A model generated the notes under the pieces. The model had not been told where the DNA came from, did no database searches, and saw only the letters and a program-made list of their open reading frames with translations. A stretch of 64,000 bases of DNA, taken from Cognatundibacterium luofuense. GTDB taxonomy: Bacteria > Pseudomonadota > Gammaproteobacteria > Burkholderiales > Burkholderiaceae_D. Made by a program: the position numbers and the translations under genes. The stretch covers positions 124,001 through 188,000 of the forward strand of contig NZ_JAGSPN010000002.1 of NCBI RefSeq assembly GCF_018139685.1, in the 5' to 3' direction. This document shows positions 58,099 to 64,000 of the stretch, one piece after another (the stretch's first letter is position 1; each line of letters opens with the position of its first letter).

Positions 58099-59118
58099 AT
58101 GGAACAAGCACAAAACGATGCAATTCCGGTCAAACAGCCACCGGTATTGTTCAAAAAAACCCAGACCACTCTGAAAAAACTGTCTTCCATTCTTGGCGGG
58201 CCGGTGATTTCTTACTGGAATGCTACACGGGGCTCCGTCTGTCATAACGATGTGATCGCGCTGTATGAATTGCTGGGCAAACTGGGCCATCATGACACCC
58301 TGTATCTGTTTATAAAATCTGCCGGTGGTAATGGTCAGGCATCGCTGCGCTTAGTCAGCCTGTTGCGCCAGCACTGCAAAAAACTGGTGGCACTGGTGCC
58401 GCTGGAATGTGCATCGGCCGCAACGATGATTACGCTGGGCGCGAATGACATCATGATGGGCCCGATGGCCTATCTGACCGCTGTTGATACTTCACTGAAC
58501 CATGCTCTGTCACCTATCGACCGCGACAATGACCGCGTCAGCGTCAGTCTGGATGAGCTGAACCGTGTCATGCGTTTATGGGAAAGCCAGCAACAGGGCA
58601 AACCGCAGGGTGATAATCCGTATCAGTCGCTGTTCCAGTATGTGCATCCGCTGGTCATTGGTGCGGTGGACCGTGCGGAATCACTGTCGATTATGCTGTG
58701 TAAAGAATTGCTGGCATACCACATCAAAGATCCGGCACGGGCAGATCAGATCGCACAGGATCTGAACAGCAAATATCCTTCGCACAGTTATCCGATTCTG
58801 CTGAACGAAGCAGGCAAACTGGGACTGAACGTCAGCCCGATGGATTTGCAGGTCAATGCGCTGCTGCTGGAACTGAATCAGTTTTACAGTGAAATGGGCC
58901 AGAAAGCGATTACCGATTTCGATGAAATCCGTTCGCACAGCAATGAAATCCTGAACATCTGGGAAGGTCTGGATACGCAGATTTTCTTCCAGCAGGATAA
59001 GGACTGGTTCTACCGCGCGGAAGAACGTCGCTGGATTACGATGAATGACAATTCCGGCTGGCGTAAGCTGGAGCAAGTCGGCGGAAAAACCCGCAGCAGC
59101 CGTTTCCACATCGAATAA
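58099..59118 (+). CDS. SDH-type (Clp/crotonase fold) serine proteinase-like protein
   Basis: 339 residues without a signal peptide. The central part has the ClpP/SppA-like fold of the serine dehydrogenase proteinase family: YLFIKSAGGNGQAS for the oxyanion loop, then LVPLECASAATMITLGANDIMMGPMA with the candidate catalytic serine in ASAAT, and a later helix with candidate lysines. The C-terminal 90 residues are helical. Related archaeal and bacterial members are membrane-associated or cytosolic peptidases; the target is unknown. It is followed by a dispersed repeat copy and a shared terminator. Confidence 0.82.
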   Translation: MEQAQNDAIPVKQPPVLFKKTQTTLKKLSSILGGPVISYWNATRGSVCHNDVIALYELLGKLGHHDTLYLFIKSAGGNGQASLRLVSLLRQHCKKLVALVPLECASAATMITLGANDIMMGPMAYLTAVDTSLNHALSPIDRDNDRVSVSLDELNRVMRLWESQQQGKPQGDNPYQSLFQYVHPLVIGAVDRAESLSIMLCKELLAYHIKDPARADQIAQDLNSKYPSHSYPILLNEAGKLGLNVSPMDLQVNALLLELNQFYSEMGQKAITDFDEIRSHSNEILNIWEGLDTQIFFQQDKDWFYRAEERRWITMNDNSGWRKLEQVGGKTRSSRFHIE

Positions 59119-59133
59119 AACCGAAAAACAGGC

Positions 59134-59226
59134 CAAATGCGGAGTTCAGCACAGCGATTGGCTTGTCGTCGGCAGAAAGTCCGGCTCTCCGTGAATGACA
59201 AATGCGGATAGCTGCATAATATGCGC
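59134..59226 (-). repeat. Dispersed ~90-bp intergenic repeat, copy E
   Basis: On the minus strand: ATTATGCAGCTATCC, then GAGAGCCGGACTTTCTGCCG, ending GCTGAACTCCGCATTTGGCC. The core is identical to copy A over 24 bases. It begins 15 nt after the SDH-type gene. Confidence 0.85.
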
Positions 59227-59248
59227 GAGTCTGCCTGACTTATTAAAT

Positions 59249-59292
59249 CAAAAAGCGCGTTCCGGTCATCATTGCCGGAACGCGCTTTTTTC
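59249..59292. terminator. Bidirectional terminator between convergent genes
   Basis: AAAAGCGCGTTCCGG and CCGGAACGCGCTTTTTT form a 15-bp stem with a 9-nt loop. It serves the SDH-type gene (plus) and the methyltransferase gene (minus). Confidence 0.92.
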
Positions 59293-59322
59293 CTTGCAGC
59301 TATTACCAGATGCGCTAACGCA

Positions 59323-60255
59323 TCAGGCGGTCGCCATGCCTGCAGCGACAGCATCCTGCGTTTCATGCGAAGGCTGACGCAGACTGACGCTCAGCGTATT
59401 TTGCAACGCCGAAATCGGTGCGCCGGTATGGTAAGCAAACGATACATCTACGATATCGCCTGCGTTTACCTGCATTGGTTCAGGTACCGGAATCGCCATA
59501 TAGTGATTCAGCCAGTCAATCGTGGAACCTGTGTCCAGCAACACTGCCAGCACGTTTTTCGTCACAAAACGCAGCGCGGTCAGCGTACCGGGGGTTTCGA
59601 TCTGCAGACTGCCCTGCCAGCGCACCGCCAGTTCATTCGGCTGACAAAAATCGATCACGCTGTACAGTACAGGATTGCCGAGTTCCTGCGTGTTTGCAGA
59701 AAACACACCCGGTTGAGTGAACTGAATAATCGGTGCCTGATAACCCCAGAAATCGTAGGTTTCCTGCAAAGGCTGCACCGCCATCAGCACGGCTTCCGGG
59801 ATGAACACCGGCATTTTCGCGTCCGGGAAACGTTCTGCATAACGGCGCTTGAAACCTTCAATGACTTCGACTTGCTTTTCACGCAGCATCGCAACGTGAA
59901 TCATTTCGCAAATCACAAAATCCACAGGCTCTGGTGGCAGGTATTCAAACGCATCTGCATGGATCACTTCAACTTTGTGACCGTCACGGTTTTTTGCCAG
60001 CAAACGGCGCGCTTCCGCCACCATATCCGGATTGAATTCCACGCAATACACTTTGGATGCAGATTGCGCTGCAAACCACGACAGCACGCCGGTACCACCG
60101 CCGAGTTCCAGCACTTTGGCGCCTTCAAACACATGGTGCTGAATTGCCGCTTTAAAATTATCCATGCGGTTCGCGTCCATCAGCATATTGTGATGGTATT
60201 GCACCGGAATAAACTGCCCCAGATAGCAGCTTTCCGCTTCACGTTCGACCAGCAT
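59323..60255 (-). CDS. PRMT-like class I SAM-dependent methyltransferase
   Basis: 310 residues from the ATG at 60255, preceded by GGGAAGGACG; the longer frame to 60429 runs back over the neighbour's terminator. A SAM-binding Rossmann motif I, VLELGGGTGVLSWFAA, is at about 48-63, with the acidic residue ending strand 2 in KVYCVEFNPD. The later CEMIHVAMLREKQ segment resembles the double-E loop of protein arginine methyltransferases, and a beta-barrel-like C-terminal half supports this. Bacterial PRMT-like enzymes often act on small molecules or proteins; the substrate is unknown. Confidence 0.8.
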   Translation of the reverse strand: MLVEREAESCYLGQFIPVQYHHNMLMDANRMDNFKAAIQHHVFEGAKVLELGGGTGVLSWFAAQSASKVYCVEFNPDMVAEARRLLAKNRDGHKVEVIHADAFEYLPPEPVDFVICEMIHVAMLREKQVEVIEGFKRRYAERFPDAKMPVFIPEAVLMAVQPLQETYDFWGYQAPIIQFTQPGVFSANTQELGNPVLYSVIDFCQPNELAVRWQGSLQIETPGTLTALRFVTKNVLAVLLDTGSTIDWLNHYMAIPVPEPMQVNAGDIVDVSFAYHTGAPISALQNTLSVSLRQPSHETQDAVAAGMATA

Positions 60256-60373
60256 ATGTCGTCCTTCCCGTTTGAATGTGATCACTGTGCTGCCCGCAAG
60301 CTGCGCGGCAGTACGCCTGCTGTCAGGCAGGAAGATCAACCTGCTATGACACAGGCTGATTATCTCTGAGCGC

Positions 60374-60424
60374 ACAAAAACAAAACGGCGAAGCAGAAGG
60401 CAATTTCCCCCTCTGTTCGCCGTT
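60374..60424 (-). terminator. Terminator of the FAH-family/small secreted protein operon
   Basis: AAACGGCGAA and TTCGCCGTTT form a perfect 10-bp outer stem around further GCAGAAGG/CCTCTG pairing, followed on the minus strand by TGTTTTTG. Confidence 0.8.
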
Positions 60425-60447
60425 TGCACAACGGGAAGATCAGTAGC

Positions 60448-60663
60448 TCAGTTTTTTTCTATGCTGCAACGCGCATCCAGATAGGCTTTTTTACCCTGCT
60501 CCCAGCCATCACCGGGCGAGGTCTGGGCGCAAATCCGCGCGTCGCTGGTTTTACTGCTCCACCAGTACCACGGCGCAGGCGCTGCCTGTGCCAGCGACAA
60601 CCCACCCAGTGCGATGACCGTCAGCAAGCTGCGGCGAAAGAACAGAATTACTGAACGATCCAT
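60448..60663 (-). CDS. Small secreted protein
   Basis: 71 residues, unknown family. A signal peptide (about 1-27: basic start, hydrophobic LLTVIALGGLSLAQA) is followed by a short mature domain rich in Trp and polar residues (APWYWWSSKTSD) with two cysteines that could form a disulfide. It overlaps the FAH-family gene by 16 bases, so it is probably translated by coupling, and it is followed by a good terminator. Confidence 0.72.
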   Translation of the reverse strand: MDRSVILFFRRSLLTVIALGGLSLAQAAPAPWYWWSSKTSDARICAQTSPGDGWEQGKKAYLDARCSIEKN

Positions 60664-61259
60664 GTCGCTTCTACCAGCAATTGCGCATCACTGAAGATTT
60701 TTCCGGTATAAGTCTGGCCTGGCAACACCTGCCCCACTCCCTTCGGCGTACCGGTCATGATTACATCACCATCTTCCAGTGTCGCGAAACTCTGAATTTC
60801 CGGCAGCAGTGCAGCAGGCTTATTCAGCATCAGCGGTACACCGCCGGCCTGCGCCAGTTTGCCATCTATCCACAATTCCAGATGCAGACTTTCCAGCGGC
60901 ACATTCAGCGCCACGAATTCACTGAAGACGGCTGCGCCATCAAACGCTTTTGCGCGTTCCCACGGCAAACCTTTTTCTTTCAGCTGATTCTGTACCTGAC
61001 GTTTGGTCAGATCCAGACCAAACGCGACTGCGGTGTACTGGCCATCTTGCACCAGCAAAGAAATCTCGCCTTCATAATGCACTTCATCACCGTTGTGTAT
61101 GCGCAGTACATCCGTCACTGCGGAATTCGGTTTCATAAAAATCACGGCCTGTGTCGGCACTTCATTGTTCAGTTCGGCAATGTGATCTGCGTAATTACGG
61201 CCGATACACACCACTTTCGATGGCTGCAACCGCTGTGCTCCGAATCGAATATTCTGCAC
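60648..61259 (-). CDS. Fumarylacetoacetate hydrolase-family protein (YcgM-like)
   Basis: 203 residues from the GTG at 61259, which has AAAGGAG five bases upstream; a TTG at 61277 would overlap that ribosome site. Conserved features are IGRNYADHIAELN, the metal ligands in VHYEGEISLLV, and GDVIMTGTPKGVG. Family members hydrolyse or isomerise 2-oxo-diacids or decarboxylate oxaloacetate; the short single-domain form resembles E. coli YcgM. Upstream is an unusually AT-rich tract. Confidence 0.88.
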   Translation of the reverse strand: MQNIRFGAQRLQPSKVVCIGRNYADHIAELNNEVPTQAVIFMKPNSAVTDVLRIHNGDEVHYEGEISLLVQDGQYTAVAFGLDLTKRQVQNQLKEKGLPWERAKAFDGAAVFSEFVALNVPLESLHLELWIDGKLAQAGGVPLMLNKPAALLPEIQSFATLEDGDVIMTGTPKGVGQVLPGQTYTGKIFSDAQLLVEATWIVQ

Positions 61260-61270
61260 GGGAACTCCTT

Positions 61271-61318
61271 TAAACAAATTTAAAAGATTTAAAAATTAAA
61301 AAATTTAAAAACTTAAAC
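61271..61318. repeat. 48-bp A/T-rich low-complexity tract
   Basis: Near-repetitive TTTAAAA units (ttaaaagatttaaaaatt and similar) between ribB and the FAH-family gene, far more AT-rich than anything nearby. It follows the ribB terminator stem and may act as its T-tract or as an UP-element-like sequence. Confidence 0.6.
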
Positions 61319-61323
61319 ACAAT

Positions 61324-61352
61324 TGAGCACGCAGGGAGCTCCTGCGTATGCT
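61324..61352 (-). terminator. Terminator hairpin of ribB
   Basis: GAGCATACGCAGG and CCTGCGTGCTC form a long stem with one mismatch around AGCT/C; T-rich sequence follows on the minus strand. Confidence 0.65.
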
Positions 61353-61398
61353 CTGACTCTCTGAATTTCAGTTTCTTATAAAGTCCGCTAAGGATTAA

Positions 61399-62124
61399 TT
61401 ACTCAGCGACCGCAATCTCTGCCGAACCGGACTGCTGCAAATGCTGCACCAGTTCTTCTATCGTCAGAATCACCATGTCGTGCGCCAGCGCATAACTGAG
61501 CACCTGCGCACCGGCCGCCATGCTGCCATCCGGATTCATCAGCTCACATAATACGCCCGCCGGCTGCAAACCGGCCAGACGCATCAGATCAATCGTGCCC
61601 TCAGTATGACCACGTCGCTGCAAAACGCCGCCCGGCATGGCACGCAAAGGAAATACATGCCCAGGACGCGCCAGATCTTCCGGCTTAGCCTGCGGATGGA
61701 TCGCCGCCTGTATGGTGGTGACGCGGTCTTTGGCGGAAACACCGGTGGTGACACCGTGTTTCGCTTCAATTGTGACGGTGAACGCAGTGCCGTAGCGGCT
61801 CTGGTTATCTTCCACCATCATCGGTAACTCCAGCGCACGGATTTTTTCAGTAGTCAAGCAAAGGCAGACTATGCCGCTGCAATCACGAATCAGGCGCGCC
61901 ATCATGTCGGTATTCAGCTTTTCCGCAGAAACGATTAAGTCCGCTTCGTTTTCGCGGTCGGCATCATCCATCAGTAGTACAGCACGACCGGCACGTAAAT
62001 CATCCAGCGCGCGTGGCAAACGCTGCGTGACAGGATGCTGTACGAAATAATCAGAAAACGCCGCAGCGGACGCTGCACCGGAATTCGCAAGGATTTGCTC
62101 AGAAGTAAAAGTAGTTTGTTGCAT
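61399..62124 (-). CDS. ribB: 3,4-dihydroxy-2-butanone 4-phosphate synthase
   Basis: 241 residues from the ATG at 62124, with GGAG eight bases upstream; the frame stays open further back through the riboswitch leader but that part is not coding. DHBP synthase motifs are [13 protein letters not shown] (metal and substrate site), the loop [22 protein letters not shown] and [12 protein letters not shown]. It makes the four-carbon precursor of riboflavin from ribulose 5-phosphate. No RibA domain is fused. It is controlled by an FMN riboswitch. Confidence 0.97.
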   Translation of the reverse strand: MQQTTFTSEQILANSGAASAAAFSDYFVQHPVTQRLPRALDDLRAGRAVLLMDDADRENEADLIVSAEKLNTDMMARLIRDCSGIVCLCLTTEKIRALELPMMVEDNQSRYGTAFTVTIEAKHGVTTGVSAKDRVTTIQAAIHPQAKPEDLARPGHVFPLRAMPGGVLQRRGHTEGTIDLMRLAGLQPAGVLCELMNPDGSMAAGAQVLSYALAHDMVILTIEELVQHLQQSGSAEIAVAE

Positions 62125-62268
62125 TGAAACGCTCCACAAATAAAAAGTTTGTAAAAGACGTTTCAGGGAACGACGTAAGATCCGCAATTCTGCGACACCC
62201 ATGCAGCAGCAAGCCTTTCCGCGAAACGGAAATGCAGCAGCGCTGCGAATGCGCAGCAAAACAGACAT

Positions 62269-62406
62269 CTTCTCTCATCCGGACTTTCACCGTCGGCTCC
62301 GGATTCACACCGGATCTGCTGACCCTGAGATAACTCAGGCGCTCGCGGGCTGGCTGCAGTATTCCGCAGCTTCACCGCCGGTGGGGAATTTCACCCCGCC
62401 CTGAAG
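62269..62406 (-). promoter_or_regulatory. FMN riboswitch (RFN element) of ribB
   Basis: The minus strand opens with CTTCAGGGCGGGGTGAAATT, continues with CCGGCGGTGAAGC and GAGTTATCTCAG, and ends AGATCCGGTGTGAATCCGGA, GCCGACGGTGAAAGTCCGG, ATGAGAGAAG. All conserved RFN blocks are present in order. The 144-nt gap to the ribB ATG contains further hairpins (such as TTTCCG/CGGAAA at 62217-62232) and the ribosome site, so control could be at transcription or translation. Confidence 0.96.
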
Positions 62407-62410
62407 ACGA

Positions 62411-62440
62411 CGTTGTGCACAGCACAACGTGCGGATTATA
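62411..62440 (-). promoter_or_regulatory. -10 element and 5' palindrome ahead of the FMN riboswitch
   Basis: A perfect minus-strand TATAAT lies at 62435-62440. Immediately downstream, CGTTGTGC-TGT-GCACAACG (62411-62429) is a perfect inverted repeat at or near the transcript's 5' end. A good -35 was not found. Confidence 0.5.
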
Positions 62441-62795
62441 CCGTTTACATAAAAACGGCATCGCTCTCTCCAATTTCATAATGACGAAATCTGCATAAAT
62501 CATCACAATCCTGCCGATGCACACTTGACCGCTTCCGAATACCCGCAAGCAAACCAAGGATAAGGACAATATGTCTTATGCAAAACGACAAATAACGAAA
62601 ACTGCATAATCGTCTGATTTTGTTGTTTTAACACCGCACTACTGAAGCAAAGCAGTTCACTAATACATTTCAAATATATTTAAATGAAGTTTGCAGAATA
62701 CGCTTTGCATAATTTTTCATTGCTCAACGTCTTCTGCATTTTCAGCACCGGCGAAATCAGCACATGCCGTATGCGTATAAATATGAGGAGAAATT
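62441..62795. other. Divergent intergenic region before a TonB receptor
   Basis: AT-rich, 355 bp. No gene or Fur box that I can support. Two short stretches (ACGAAATCTGCATAAATC at 62483 and CGAAAACTGCATAATCGTC at 62596) loosely echo the 5' end of the dispersed repeat but are not convincing copies. Confidence 0.4.
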
Positions 62796-64000
62796 GTGAA
62801 CAAGCTTCCGCAACTGAAAAAAATGACTCTGGCGATTGCACTTTGTATTGGTACCTCGCCTTCTGTTTTTGCACAAACAGCAGATAATACAGACAAAGAC
62901 GCAAAAAAAGATGTACCTCAACGGGTCGTAGTAACCGGCTCCAACATCAAGCGGATTGACGTCGAAACCGCTGCGCCTTTGCAGATTATTTCTCGTAAAG
63001 AAATTCAGCAGAGCGGCGCTATTACCGCGAAAGATATTCTGGAGCTGACCACTTCGAATGACCGGTCTGCATTGTCTGACCTCGGTGGTTCTAATTCCTG
63101 GGCAAGTGGTTCATCCGGTGCATCGTTACGGAATCTGGGCGTAAACAGCACGCTGGTGCTCATCAATGGCCGTCGTTTACCAAATTATGGCTTCGCTGAT
63201 GGTACAAAAGATACGTTTGTAAATATTGATTCGATTCCGGCTTCCGCAGTCGACCGTGTCGAAATTCTGCGCGATGGCGCTTCGGCCATTTACGGCTCAG
63301 CAGCGATTGGCGGCGTCATCAACATCATCACGCGCAAAAACGTCACTGGCGTTGAAATCGGCGGTAACTTCAGTGGCTCAACAGAAGAAACCAAATTCAA
63401 CCGCAATCAGACCGCATCAATAACGGTTGGTATGGGCGAATTCGCAAAAGATGGCTATAACGCTTATATCTCGATGGATGTATTCCGTCGTAATTCGTAT
63501 AGCCTTGACTATGCGAACTTACGTTTGCCTGACTGGTATAAAACCCTGAACAAATTTAACGATCCAAATGTTCCCGGCAATTACTTATCCAGCTATTCAT
63601 GGCCTGGCAACTATTATGGTCGCTATCCGGCAAATTATGCCGACCCCAAGCTTGCAGGAAAACTGATCAACACACCTGCACCGGGATGCGCAGCAAACAA
63701 TATTGTCGACGGTCTGTGCCGTTTTAACGGCAACGAGAATGTAGACCAGATGCCGGGGGCAGACCGTGTGCTGATCCACTCTCAGGGCACGTTACGCATT
63801 AATGAAAATCTGACAGGCTGGGCGGAAATTCAGCTGGCGAATGTGCAGTCAACTTACCACACGGCGATTGCGCGCCTGAACTCCGGTGCAGCAAGCAGCT
63901 GGTACGATTCGATTAAAGGTGAAATGCAGTACTACACTGATCCGAGTCTTCCGGCAGGGCACGCGTTCAATCCGTACAGTTTCCCGATTGGTATGCAATA
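62796..64000 (+). CDS. TonB-dependent outer-membrane receptor (3' end outside window)
   Basis: 401 residues visible from a GTG at 62796, with GAGGAG five bases upstream. A signal peptide (about 1-28, ending VFAQ) and an Asp/Lys-rich spacer precede the TonB box-like QRVVVTGSNIKRID. The plug then reads ETAAPLQIISRKEI, SLRNLGVNSTLVLINGRR and VEILRDGASAIYGSAAIGGVINIIT. The RVVVTGSNIKR type of start and the long loops resemble the large nutrient receptors (peptide, glycan or similar) of Xanthomonas and Caulobacter rather than siderophore receptors. The barrel is incomplete because the window ends. Firm on family. Confidence 0.92.
   Translation, partial: MNKLPQLKKMTLAIALCIGTSPSVFAQTADNTDKDAKKDVPQRVVVTGSNIKRIDVETAAPLQIISRKEIQQSGAITAKDILELTTSNDRSALSDLGGSNSWASGSSGASLRNLGVNSTLVLINGRRLPNYGFADGTKDTFVNIDSIPASAVDRVEILRDGASAIYGSAAIGGVINIITRKNVTGVEIGGNFSGSTEETKFNRNQTASITVGMGEFAKDGYNAYISMDVFRRNSYSLDYANLRLPDWYKTLNKFNDPNVPGNYLSSYSWPGNYYGRYPANYADPKLAGKLINTPAPGCAANNIVDGLCRFNGNENVDQMPGADRVLIHSQGTLRINENLTGWAEIQLANVQSTYHTAIARLNSGAASSWYDSIKGEMQYYTDPSLPAGHAFNPYSFPIGMQ

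Overview
The window is chromosomal DNA of roughly 50% GC from a betaproteobacterium, most likely order Burkholderiales and perhaps family Oxalobacteraceae. That placement is inferred from gene order and protein character, not from a database search. The supporting order is scpB-rluB-rimP-nusA-infB-rbfA-truB-typA, a glyA-nrdR pair, and ybgC-tolQ-tolR. Coding density is high, most genes are housekeeping genes, and there is no prophage, CRISPR array or intact insertion sequence.

Region 1-11.4 kb (minus strand): a cut-off sterol desaturase-type membrane hydroxylase, an Aer-like PAS chemoreceptor with its own terminator, then an envelope operon ybgC-tolQ-tolR-tamA-tamB behind one sigma70-type promoter. 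Here tolR runs directly into tamA/tamB instead of tolA-tolB-pal. An SDR oxidoreductase follows. Region 11.5-15.2 kb: a ZTP riboswitch controlling glyA, then nrdR, an unknown glycine-rich membrane protein, and tRNA-His. Region 15.2-26 kb: a PCuAC copper chaperone, dusA, a very large Snf2-family ATPase, an SMR exporter, an M48 protease, a DUF1294 protein, ccoG, and a MocR-type regulator. The stretch 26.0-26.9 kb is a gene-poor scar holding a decayed IS3-type transposase tail.

Region 26.9-37 kb (minus strand): two tandem paralogous lipoproteins with PKD domains and an HEAVH metallopeptidase motif, a U32 protein (trhP/yegQ), a DMT transporter and a DUF4153 membrane protein. Region 37-48.4 kb (minus strand): the translation and transcription superoperon typA, truB, rbfA, infB, nusA, rimP, rluB, scpB, headed by an initiator tRNA-Met. 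A strong promoter and an intrinsic terminator lie about 70 nt apart in front of rimP. Region 48.5-51.7 kb (plus strand): a tightly coupled NUDIX-aat-bpt cassette followed by pyrD.

Region 51.7-55 kb: an iron-uptake unit (Fur-like boxes, Fiu-like TonB-dependent receptor, piuC hydroxylase). Region 55-64 kb: a zinc-ribbon/coiled-coil membrane protein, a GNAT acetyltransferase, a secreted cyclophilin, a Clp-fold SDH-type proteinase, a PRMT-like methyltransferase, a small secreted protein overlapping a fumarylacetoacetate-hydrolase-family enzyme, ribB under an FMN riboswitch, and the start of a second TonB-dependent receptor running off the window.

A dispersed intergenic repeat of about 90 bp occurs five times clearly and once in degenerate form, always in the 3' flank of a gene. 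It is the most notable uncatalogued structure. No complete new multi-gene system is evident; the best leads are the repeat family, the TolQR-TamAB operon, the tandem PKD-peptidase lipoproteins and the rimP leader.
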